64,000 nt of DNA, from positions 124,001 to 188,000 of the forward strand of contig JABYQU010000055.1 of the NCBI GenBank assembly GCA_022264855.1. Direction: 5' to 3'. Shown piece after piece: positions 44,811 through 54,800 of this stretch. Origin of the DNA: Lenzites betulinus (lineage: Eukaryota; Basidiomycota; Agaricomycetes; Polyporales; Polyporaceae). How positions within the stretch are numbered: position 1 is the stretch's first letter; the number at the start of each line of letters is the position of its first letter. Below the pieces are notes generated by a model. The model was given only the letters and a program-made list of their open reading frames with translations, was not told the origin of the DNA and made no database searches. The position numbers and the translations under genes were made by a program.

Positions 44811-45860
44811 ATGTCTTGCCTCGATGGCTACTCTCTCCAACTCTCCGCACCTCCGCACCACCCAAGCATCGGCATCGCATATCCGGTCAGCTCGCTCTCG
44901 CGCTCTAACAGCGCGAGGTCAATCAGCTCGTCTTTGAAGCGCAAACGAAGCGACGACTCGATGGCCGTCACAATCACCGTTGCGCAGCCTCCCCACCCAT
45001 CCTCCCAGGAAGCGCCTCTCGTCCTACCCATCATCTTCCCCTCCGTCAAACGTACCGGCAGCGACGTATATCCCGCCCCCTTGTCACCCGCAGCCACCGA
45101 GATCATCGAGGCAGTGGACGAGGGGAGCGACGTCTGCATGGTGAAGGCCAAGGCCGCCGGGGTCAAGGTGCGCGACTTCGCCCACGAGCCACTCTCCAAA
45201 GGCCGCGACATCCGCGCCCCCGAGGTATGGAACACCCCGCTCGAAGCCCTCATCCTGCACGACCGCTATATCCGCGTCGCGGCGCGTCGTATGGAGAACT
45301 ACCGTCTGTCAGGCAAGCTCCTTCACCGCCTACTCGCCATCGGCTGGGTAACGCAGGAGGAAGCGGACGCCCACTGGCGGGAAGAAGACTGGCAGGCCGT
45401 GTCGGCGTACGTCTCGCGCCCGCTCGGCGCATACCCCTTCACCATCCCCTCCGGCCTGAAGAAGCCCACCGCGTCCTACCGCGCCGCGCTGCGTCTTGAT
45501 CAGCATGTTGCCGCCCCGGACGATCTGCCGGAGGACAAAATCATCGTACCAGCGGACGAGCCCGGGATGGACGACGGTCCTGCGCGCGTAGATGCCGCCT
45601 TCTTACGCCGTGCGGTCATTGCGCTCAACGGCGGCGGCGCGGCGGCCAACCCCGCAGCGACTTCTAGCAGCGTGGAAGCGCCGCACGTTGACAAGAAGCA
45701 GCGCTTGAACCCGCCGGAGAGTACGCCTCCTACGACGCCGCCGCGCGGGCCCTGCCGTACGCCCACGGTCTCGCGCTCTGCCACTCCTCCTGCGCGTCCT
45801 CCCCGTCTGACGCGAGCTCGCGGTCTTGCGCGCACGGAAACCCTCGGCAGCATCGCCTGA
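44811..45860 (+). CDS. Uncharacterised 349-residue protein
   Basis: A single exon starting at MSCLDGYSLQ, chosen because it follows a TATA box at a sensible distance and a tidy leader. I do not recognise the family. The N-terminal 45 residues are Ser-rich and end with a basic SLKRKRSDD motif that could be a nuclear signal. The centre (about 125-245) is more ordered and helical, including PLEALILHDRYIRVAARRM, LSGKLLHRLLAIGWVTQEE and HWREEDWQAVSAYV. The C-terminal third is Pro/Thr/Arg-rich with many SP and TP sites. The ordered core suggests a real protein conserved in relatives; the function is unknown. Confidence 0.7.
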   Translation: MSCLDGYSLQLSAPPHHPSIGIAYPVSSLSRSNSARSISSSLKRKRSDDSMAVTITVAQPPHPSSQEAPLVLPIIFPSVKRTGSDVYPAPLSPAATEIIEAVDEGSDVCMVKAKAAGVKVRDFAHEPLSKGRDIRAPEVWNTPLEALILHDRYIRVAARRMENYRLSGKLLHRLLAIGWVTQEEADAHWREEDWQAVSAYVSRPLGAYPFTIPSGLKKPTASYRAALRLDQHVAAPDDLPEDKIIVPADEPGMDDGPARVDAAFLRRAVIALNGGGAAANPAATSSSVEAPHVDKKQRLNPPESTPPTTPPRGPCRTPTVSRSATPPARPPRLTRARGLARTETLGSIA

Positions 45861-46366
45861 GGAGCTATCACAGTCCCGTCGCAGCTCACTCGCGGGAGTT
45901 TGAGCTACTCGGCGTTGGAACGGCCAATGGGAAGAGCCAGGAAGGAAGGCAAGAAGCAGAGGACCAATGGAAGGGCATGTATCGTTAGAAATGGGGCGGA
46001 CTACGCGCTTAGCGGCGACGCTCCTCCTCTGTACTCATATCGAATTGTAGGACGGGGTGCATACATACCACGCAGTGTAGATTAATACTTACTCGCCGAG
46101 ACTGTACCATAATTTTCGTGCGGGGCCGGTAACCGGTCGTGCGCATGGACGTCGGTACTATCTTGCGACTCCACGAGGAGACAATTGGGATTTTATACGT
46201 GAATATTATTGGTGTCTGGAGATATGTTGTGGCAACATCATCTATGCTCTGAAGTATACGGTAGTATACTACCTTCATGAAAGGTATACTTGGGGTGTTA
46301 CAAGCTCAAGATAGTCTAGATCTACACCACCCATCCAATACCGCAGATCGGGACGGGCGGGTGGTC
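45861..46366. other. Convergent intergenic region
   Basis: About 500 AT-rich bases between an orphan gene and an F-box gene. It includes a perfect 14-bp palindrome GGTAGTATACTACC at 46260-46273. No gene was recognised. Confidence 0.5.
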
Positions 46367-48089
46367 TCACGCCGACACCGCACTCGTATTAACGTCCCCT
46401 TCACACGGAGGGGTTTGAGTCAGCTTAAGGCCGACGCTCAGACGACCCTCGAAGTATCTGACGGGGCGCCACGGCGAGCAACAAGGCAAGAGCCACTCGA
46501 GCCGCAGAGGGGGCCACAGAGGGCGCGCGTCACCGCCGGCGGCAACGCTGGGATCCACAGGAGTGGCCGCGTCCAGCAGTGCAGAGACGAGATCCATGGG
46601 GGAGGGCGCGCGCAGCAGCAGCAACCGAAGCTGGGGGAAGGCCGATAACAGCTGGGCGAATACTGCGCAGCTAGGGGTGTGCGGCGGCTCGTATGTGACG
46701 ATCAGTGTGGTGAGAGGACAGCGCGCGAAGAGCTCCGTACAGTCCATCAGGGCTCTGTCCACAGGACTGAGCGCGGGAGGTGCTGAGCCGGGTTCGCCTG
46801 GTGCGAGTGGGTCAGGATTCCAGGACGGAAAGTGGAGCATGACAGTCGGCGGAGAGTGGGACGACCGCCGAAGGACGATATCGATGCCATAAAAGTGATC
46901 GAGCGTGAATTCACCATAGGTGAGATACGGGGAGCTCAAGAGGGCTGGCCTGTCTGCCGTCCGTCGAGGAAAGTAGTGCGCGAGTACGCCGTCGGCGCTC
47001 CCCGTGTGCTGGTCGCCAGAGGGCGCGCTTCCCGTCAACTGCAAGCGAGCGCACCGCGGTATTTTCAGACATGTGAGAAGCCAAGACGTTATCTGGGGCT
47101 GGTCCTCCAAGGCCAGCTCGCGAAGGTGGCAGAGATCGACAGTGCGCGACGAGATATCGGACTGGAAACTGGTCGCCGATGAAACGAAGTTGCTCAGGAG
47201 GCACAGTTTCTCCAGATCATGGCAGCTTTCCAGGACCTCGAGGAATCTGTCGCGGGGGAGGGGTGGACCTGTTATGGCACAGAATCGGAGGCTCAGATAT
47301 CGCAGCCGTGAGATGGTAGACGGCGCCCACGGAATAGCGGTGTTATGCACAGAGAGCACTCGCAGAGATTTGTAGTGATTGTCGGAGAGGGGAAAGACAG
47401 CATATCCACGGGGTGTTTCCTGCCGGGGTATTGTGAATACTAGCGCCTCCAAGTTGGCCTGCGGGGTGCGCAGAAGCGGAAGAAGGAAGGGAAAATCCAC
47501 CTTCTTCAGGCGGGACAACGGGTCGCATATGAATAGCCGGTGGATCCGACGAGTGTGCGGAAGTATGAGAGGTACGCCAATACGAACCACGCCGGAGGTG
47601 AAAATCACGGTAAGAGGGCTTTCTTGAGAGCGCAGGAGCGCGAGCTTCACCCACTCGATGTTTGTTGCTCCGATCTTGATCACCTTCCATAGACTAGGGG
47701 TAGCAAGGGCCAGCTCGCGCCAGAATCGACAAACAAGCATCAGAGGAGCCCAGTAGCTCGCATGCCCGAGTATCTCATCCAATGTGTAGGCCATGGTGTC
47801 TAAATCGGCATGTTCGGATCTGCGGTCGGCGGTAATGTCTCTCCCGTACTCGGCGAAGATGTCAAGCAGCACCTCGTCCGGAAGCTGTTGGATGGATGTT
47901 TTGTGTATACGCTCGACATCTCGAGCGTCCCGGGTAGGGCTAGTCGCCACGATATCATCTGCCTGACGGATGCGGTGAGCACATACTGATTTACAAGTTC
48001 AGATTATAAAGCGATGCTGTGATACCGACCGGATACTGTTGGATGTCAGGCTGAGTAGCCTGAGGAGAACTTGAAGGAGAGCAGCACAT
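46367..48089 (-). CDS. F-box protein, copy D
   Basis: The long exon (47958-46367) carries an F-box core IQQLPDEVLLDIFAEYG and a conserved PLMLVCRFWRELALATPSLW. About 450 residues of Leu-rich solenoid follow (LKSLRVLSVHN-like repeats, LCHLRELALEDQPQITSWLL). The long exon lacks an upstream ATG. I therefore join it to a 64-nt first exon (48089-48026, beginning MCCSPSSSPQATQ) through a 67-nt intron, which keeps frame and gives 551 residues and resembles the short first exons of copies A and B. The F-box body is certain; this first exon is a reasonable guess. Role as an SCF adaptor is inferred, substrate unknown. Confidence 0.78.
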
Positions 48090-48141
48090 AAAATGGATGA
48101 TTTGAATTGTTGGAGGTGATCACTGATCACTGTGTGCGTAG

Positions 48142-48196
48142 CGTTGAGCGTTGAACGTTGAACGTTGAACCAGGTTGAACCGTGAACGTTGAGAAC
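48142..48196. repeat. Short tandem repeat of GAACGTT
   Basis: About six variants of the heptamer GAACGTT/GAGCGTT/GAACCGT lie head to tail between two divergent genes. They may be a minisatellite or a multi-copy factor site in the shared upstream region. Confidence 0.7.
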
Positions 48197-48404
48197 GGGG
48201 AGAAGACCGACGACTCCGACGAAGAGACCTCGCAGACGGTCACGGGGTCGCGCGCGCACTAGACGCTGGTACCCGGTCGCGCATACCCGATCGCGAGTTC
48301 CACGCACGCAGCGACTTCGTCCGCTCCCACCACCTCCCCCCACGTCCCCACTCGCTCACAACCACCCACGTCGACAACGCACATTTGAAGCGTGCTGAAC
48401 AATC

Positions 48405-49257
48405 ATGGCTGACCCTGTCGCGGAGAAGTCTGGGTTCTTGTGCATGTACATGTCGAACCATCCCGACACGCTCGTCTCGTACGTGCGGCATTGGGGGAAG
48501 GTCACCGAGCACGTCGTCAGCGCGAAGATGACCGGGATCGACACAAATGTGAGCGCGGACACCAAATGTGCCCTCGCGCAGGTGCACGGAGGTGTCATGG
48601 ACTGTTGCTGAACGCTCACGTGCAGGGCATGAACTTGACGTACCAGACGAAGGGTGGGGCGACCAAGGAGGTCCGCGTCCTGTTTGACCCCCCGCTTGCG
48701 GGATACGAGGAAGTGAAGCCTCGTCTACTCGGCATGAAGGCCGACGCGGAGGAAGAGCTCGGCATGGTGGGTCTATCACGTTCTTAGTTTTTGTCATACC
48801 GCTAATCACGCCGACCTTCTCTTCTCGCAGGTCCCCGCGCCGCAGATTACGTCCTTCAGCCTGAACAACGAAGCGTGGTACAGCGTCGGCATGATAACCT
48901 GTCTCATCTACACCACCTTTGCGCCCGGACCTGGCTCGCCCAATTATTCGCCGCTATTCCAGCCCGCTCACCTGCTGCTCTCAAATCTCCCCTCGTGGAT
49001 GTTGACGTTCAGCTGGTCTCTGCTCATTGTCCTGCACGGATTGGAGTCTTTGTACATGTTGCATCTCTGCAGGAAACACCGCACAGGATTTGTTGTCGGA
49101 GTGAGTTGTATGGATGCCCGCGGGAACGCCTCACTGATACGTGTCCTTGTAGGCTCAATACTGGTTGGCTACATTGGCCTTGGGATTCCCAGCGTGGACT
49201 CACATGCGCCGCCAAGTCCAGGCAGCGAGGATTGAGAGCATTATGAAGGGGAAGTAG
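48405..49257 (+). CDS. DUF2470 domain membrane protein
   Basis: Four exons (48405-48548, 48626-48766, 48831-49100, 49153-49257) give 219 residues. Residues about 10-95 match the DUF2470 fold: FLCMYMSNHPDTLVSYVRHW, AKMTGIDTNGMNLTYQ, then VLFDPPLAGYEEVKPRL and a short helix MKADAEEELGM. In other proteins this fold accompanies FMN-split-barrel or haem-utilisation domains. The C-terminal half is hydrophobic, with about three membrane-spanning segments (GMITCLIYTTFAP, SWMLTFSWSLLIVLHGLE, AQYWLATLALGFPAW) and a basic tail HMRRQVQAARIESIMKGK facing one side. This combination is widespread in fungi but of unknown function. Domain call good, function unknown. Confidence 0.8.
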
Positions 49258-49687
49258 CAATGTTTAGACGTTGCTTCAATCGTTTGTTATGTATTGTATT
49301 ATTAGACCGTCGTTGGGTACGGGGACCTCGCGCAGATTACATGTTCACTATGTGAGTCTGTTGCATGCATAACGTATGTACGAACTGGCCCGGAGTATTT
49401 GATTCCTCACGGCGTGTATGTTCTTACTACCCAGCGTGTTTGCTGCGTAGCACGAATGCTTGTCGCTCGTGCCAGAGATATAGCTTCCACATGTACCATC
49501 CAGTGTGTCAGTCGGTAAATTTACCTTCGAACGGAGACCCACCTTACTGCAACCGACGTTCAAGCTAGAAGACAAACACCCAAATCTTCTGCTGCCTCTT
49601 TGAAAGATTCACAGCGATGTGCAAATGAGGTATACTGGCAAGTCTAAAAGTACAAGAAAGAGACACATACACGATCCAGATTTGCTT
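49258..49687. other. Convergent 3' intergenic region
   Basis: About 430 bases between the DUF2470 gene and the 3' end of the DIB1 gene. No recognisable feature. Confidence 0.5.
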
Positions 49688-50394
49688 TCAGTAGCGGTAG
49701 CGGGTGGAGTAGTCTATAGCGAGTGATGAGACTCTAGAGGAGCGAAGAAACTAATTGTGAACATACCCTTGGGGGAGACCACAAGACCACGACCTTTCGA
49801 GGCGCCGCGGTAGACGGTCTCGATGATGTCAATAAGCTATGGTAGCTAGATTAGCAGTTATACTACATGACACATATGGTATCTGCTCACCTCCTGCTTG
49901 TTATCCATTGCCCAGTTACTGAACGGCGCGGTATAGGTGAGCATGGAATCACATAGGCGAACAAAGTTCTGCAACATACATTTTGTTGTTGTTACCAGTG
50001 CCCAGATCGATCATGATGTGTTTATTCCTGGTATTCGCAAAGTTAGTTCCCCGCACGTCCATACATAACGATATCGCCTACCGGTAGAAGAACATCACGG
50101 TACACGGATCGTACAACTCGTACATCTGTCCCTCCGTATAAGCCTGTGTTCCCGTCCATCGTCCCGGTCAGCCGCGCGCACCTTGTTAAAGTCCGGAACG
50201 TCTGTGATGTCGACGAGGTAGATCACAGCGAAGTTCTGAACTTTCTCCCCCACCCCGTAGAGCGTCTCGTCCATGGTCATGCATTGCGGGTCCCAGTCGT
50301 GGCCGAACCGGATCACGACGACCCGGTCCTCCTCGGACTTGATCGCCTCGTCGACATGCCACCCAGAGGGTAGATGGGGCAGGAAGTAAGACAT
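49688..50394 (-). CDS. DIB1: DIB1/DIM1, U5 snRNP 15-kDa protein
   Basis: Six exons (50394-50182, 50125-50082, 50027-49980, 49918-49891, 49836-49767, 49713-49688) give exactly 142 residues, the invariant length of this family. The protein is near-identical to eukaryotic orthologues: MSYFLPHLPSGWHVDEAI at the start, VVVIRFGHDWDPQCM, VYLVD-type strand IYLVDITDVPDFNK, CTVMFFYRNKHIMIDLGTG, NNNKINWAM and the end GLVVSPKDYSTRYRY. It has a thioredoxin fold without an active redox CxxC. It is a component of the U4/U6.U5 tri-snRNP and gates spliceosome activation in the nucleus. Five introns in 142 codons is dense. It is divergent from the cyclophilin H gene with 225 bases between start codons. Confidence 0.97.
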
Positions 50395-50619
50395 TGTGAT
50401 ACAGCAGAGTCAGTCAACGGATAAGCAGCGCGGACAAGAGAAGGAAACACCTGTGCTTCGAAGTCGCTATATGTGGGTGATATTTGTCTTTGTTTGTTCG
50501 CAGCTGCAGGACGTTTCTGGCAGGTTCGTCATTGTAAGGCACGACGAGCTCGACCTTGACTTCGACCAACCTTTGACATACGTGGATTATTTGGCTTCAT
50601 TGCTATCCGTCTATCTGCT
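50395..50619. promoter_or_regulatory. Shared bidirectional promoter of DIB1 and PPIH
   Basis: Only 225 bases separate the two divergent start codons, so the core promoters must overlap. Both products belong to the tri-snRNP. No canonical TATA box is evident in either direction; T-rich runs (TATTTGTCTTTGTTTG) occur near 50490. Confidence 0.6.
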
Positions 50620-51540
50620 ATGTCAAGCAACAATGCACGCCCCATCGTCTTCATGGATGTCAACATCGGCGAGACGCCCGCAGGCCGTCTGAAGATGGAG
50701 TTGTTCAGTGACATTGTACCCAAGACCGCGGAGAATTTTAGGCAGCTATGTACTGGGGAATTCAGGTACGATACTAAAGAAGGGTTGCATGCAGAGCTCG
50801 TGAAATCTCACAACATGAGATAGGGTAAACTCGCGCCCCCAAGGATACAAGAACGCGGTCTTCCATCGGTGAGTGCGCTAAACTTCCGCCACTGGCCGTT
50901 TAGCCCATGCTTTCTGATCAGTACCCGTGTATAGAGTGTGAGTGACACATACTATTGCTCTTGTTCCTCAAGTTAATTCCAGGATAGAGTGCCAAACTTC
51001 ATGGTACAAGGTGAGAATGACCACATTCCCGAACTAGATGTGTTTTGAGGCTGACCCTACTGCGACCAGGTGGTGACTTTATGAAGGGAGACGGGACGGG
51101 CTCATTCTCAATATATGGAGACAAGTTCCCGGTATGATCGCGCTATATATGTGCAGCTGCTCTGTGTCTGATTACGCACGAAGGATGAGAACTTCATAGA
51201 AAAACACACCGGCCCCGGTCTCCTATCAATGGTGGGCGACTCAGAACAACGCGCAACCTCTCCGTTTTTGTTGACCTCAGCGTCTTTCCTCAGGCTAACT
51301 CCGGACCAAACACGAACGGTTGCCAGTTCTTCATCACGACCGCAAAGTGCGACTTCCTCGACGGGAAGCACGTCGTGTTCGGGAGGGTGATAGACGGCAT
51401 GCTCACCCTGCGGAAAATCGAGAACGTGTCCACGGGTCCCAACAACAGGCCAAAACTTTCAGTGAAGATTGTCGGTACGTACCACTGTTTTCTTGCTGCT
51501 AATCTGGCTCTTACGTTCTGCAGAATGCGGTGAGATGTAA
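50620..51540 (+). CDS. PPIH: Cyclophilin H-type peptidyl-prolyl isomerase
   Basis: Exons 50620-50765, 50824-50868, 50935-50937, 50988-51010, 51070-51131, 51184-51231, 51294-51474 and 51524-51540 give 174 residues. The cyclophilin fold is complete: [84 protein letters not shown] and the CypH-type end KLSVKIVECGEM. CypH binds Prp4 in the U4/U6.U5 tri-snRNP and isomerises peptidyl-proline bonds. The catalytic Arg of FHR is present. The residue usually Trp in CDWLDGKHVV is Phe here, which should weaken cyclosporin binding. Restoring the family-length HRVxPNF motif needs a 3-nt exon (AGT) at 50935-50937; without it the protein lacks one residue but stays in frame. The call is secure; that micro-exon is probable. 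Confidence 0.93.
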
Positions 51541-51821
51541 ATCCCGGCGAGCAGTACGAACATCACGCTGTGTACTATGTAGCATTCTATGGCATTAAAT
51601 ATGCTACGCATAAGACGAATACGTTGTATGTCATGAGGACCATATATGTTTTTGGAGACTTTCCGTAAATGGTTCCTGTGCCCGAGAGTCCGGTAAGGTA
51701 TGACGCTACGGCGACATAGCATCTCTTCCGCTGACCACAACATGGGATAAGTTTCCTCACATCATCCGACACCGGCTCACCACCACAAGCACGACAAGCG
51801 CATGTATGCGCATACCACGAC

Positions 51822-54800
51822 ATGTCGACCACGGAGAAACCGCTACCTGATATCCCCCCTGGCTCACATATCACAACACGGAACGCACCCAACCTCACTC
51901 TAACGATCGAGGCGCGCGCTCACCTGCACAGATTCATCACTCGTGCTTTGGAGGAGGAATACGACGTACGGGAGAAGGACACTTGGGCGGATCGCATAGA
52001 GTCATCTCTTGACGAACTTGGAACAAGTTTTGGGCGCGGCGGATGGCTTCCGGGCCTACGGCGTGCACGGTGCGTGCGCAGAAGGCACCGCGACGAGCAG
52101 GAGAGGCAGCGCGCGGTGGAGCGCGCGCAGAAGGAGAAAGAGGAGGAGGACAGGTCGAAGAATAAGACGGTGAAGGGCCGCAGCAGGATGCGAGAGATTG
52201 TGCCCGACGACGTCCAGGCCGAGAACATCATACTCACCGACGAGGAGCGCAATGTCGTGCTGGATCAGCTGCGTGCGAGGGTGGACCATCCGTTCATTCC
52301 TACTCCCAAGCCGTCGGTGAAGCACTTGCTTCTCACTGTCGCGGGTTTGGGCTCTCAGGCGGCAGAGCCGGCGGAGGACATGGGCTTCAGGCTGGTGCGT
52401 CCCGCGATAGGCTGCTCGTTTAAAGCGGGCGAGTACGTCTTCCCCAGAGCTTCAGTGTCTGTAGACGAGGCAGAGGCGTCGATTTTGTTTGGACTACATG
52501 AATGGGATGGTGCGTGTCCTCATCCCTGCACGAGTATGTCCTAAATTTGGAACTTCACAGCATGTCTGTTGTCTTGCGAGGAGCCCCTGCAGATCGTCGG
52601 CGGGTCCTTTAGACTAAAAGGTCTCTCATCGGTTCCTCAGTATATCGCTGTGTGCAAGGTGCTCCGCCTCTCTGTGTTCACGTATCTCTCTCTGCTACTC
52701 GAGCAAGACCTGCTGGCGAATTCTCATGCCGAACTCCGCTATCCTAAGGCTGTTATTCCTTCTATGCCACCCTTTCCAACTGCTGTCGAACGCTCCTCGA
52801 GTACACCGAATGTCAAGGAGAATACAAAACGTGACTCGGGCTCGGGGCTCTGGTCTTTCTTGACGAAGAGGACGGAGGATTTCATCCAACGCGCAACTAA
52901 CGTCGCGCCAGTGGCCGTACGACGTGGCTCCCTCGAGCTCCCCTTAGCCCAGAAGTTCTCCCGACATACATCTTTGCCTCAACATCCTGATGGAGGGTTC
53001 CTCTACCGGAAATTGTCTATTCTGCCTACTGTCTCCTCTCGATTGTCGCAGGAAGAACCTACCGAACCCGATCTCACCCCTTTCACGACCTGTACGAAGC
53101 GCATTGACGAGTGGAAAACTCTTTTGTCGACCACCCCTGGGGTTGTCTTTTCACCACCGCGATTCCTCCTGGATATTGCGGAACAGGAACGAAAGGACCC
53201 TGGGAGGCGATTAGCCGGGGATGAAAAGGCCGCGCTGACGAGTATTCTCGGTTGGCATGGTAAGGAATCGCTCGTGCGGGGCCTCGTGGGCATGGCAGGG
53301 TTCGTGCGACACCAGGGCCTCTTGGTGCTCTACTCGGAGCACGTCCCTGGCACTAGCTCCCTCGTTTCTTCTCCTCAAACCCCCGACCAGTCCAGTGGTG
53401 CTTCATCTGCGGAGGCCCAGTTCCCCCTGCGTATCGCATGTGGAGGACATCGCCGAAAGTGGATTCACTACCGCTACTACGATCGCGCGCAGCGGTGGGA
53501 CGACACGCTCGGCGAGGCTATTCAACGGTGGTGCACGACCGCCGAAGATCCTTGTATCCATCCGGACTGCCATTTCCAGCGTGGAGAACACGACATGCGG
53601 TGGATTCACAGCGGCGTACGCCTACTCGCCACTGTCTCGCTACCAAACTCTGCAGAAGCTTCGTCTTCCTCCAGTGAAGAAGATATCCGCATGTGGCACG
53701 GATGTGCAATATGCGGCAAAGAGTCTACCAAGGAAGTAATGCACGATGGCACGTAGTAAGTATGCTTCGCCGCTGTCCTGCTCTTCTGGATTGTCAGGCT
53801 CATTCCTGCAGCTTGTTCTCGTTTGCGAAGTACCTCGAACTCTTGATATACTCTCCCGCCATACATGCCCTCCAACCACCCTTGTGCGACCACACGACCT
53901 TCCCTTCCAAACCGTGGGGTCCGGCGAACTTGCCAGTCCCTCAAACCCGTTACAACATCCTTCGAAGATTCTCGTATAAGGGATGCATAGTGACTCTTGT
54001 GCTATCGGAGGTCAAGGACATCTTCGAGGTCACAGTTCCAAGGTTGCAGATTTTGAAACGGAAGAAATTGGCGACCGGACAAATCGAGCCGCCTAAGGCG
54101 CCGCCAGTCTCTCCTACGGACGAGCGGCGTGCGCTTCGCAGGGAGATCATGCGATGGTGGCAAGGGCTTTCAGATCATATGGACCAGCTCGTAGGTCCCA
54201 TTTGCGTCGTGAGTCAACACTGACATGGGTACTGACTACGATCGTAGGAGGACACATTTGCTACAGAGACTCCCAGCGCATTTCACAAGACCCTCCCTCG
54301 ACTTCCGTCTATAGACGATGCGTTCGATGAAGAGGATTTGTTGCCGACACCCACAGGGCATCCCTTTCCACCTCCTACCACTCCTTTGACTCCGACTGCG
54401 AGCGATTCCTACAACAGGGCGTCCAGCCAATATCCGTTCCTTTCTATACCGGTACCTATACCGAAGTTATCTTCGAGCTCGGAGAGGCTCACCATGTCGA
54501 CTTCTGCATCCACATCCACATCCCCCGTCCCCGGTGCCTCGTCCAGCACGTCTATAGTCGACGAAGACGTCGACTCGCTCCATCTTCTCTCGGGACTGCG
54601 CCACAAGTTCCAGCGTACGGAACAGGAGCTATACTCTGAGCTGTCTCAAACTTCGGAGAAGAATCTGAACGACGTTCGACGCTCGTTCTTTACCGCTGCT
54701 CGGGGGGCAACTCGACGCCTTGCGGCATGGGAGAAGAAACATTCATCGCGCCTGCCTGCAGGCTCAGATCTCGGCGACGCGCCTATAAACCCTGAACCGG

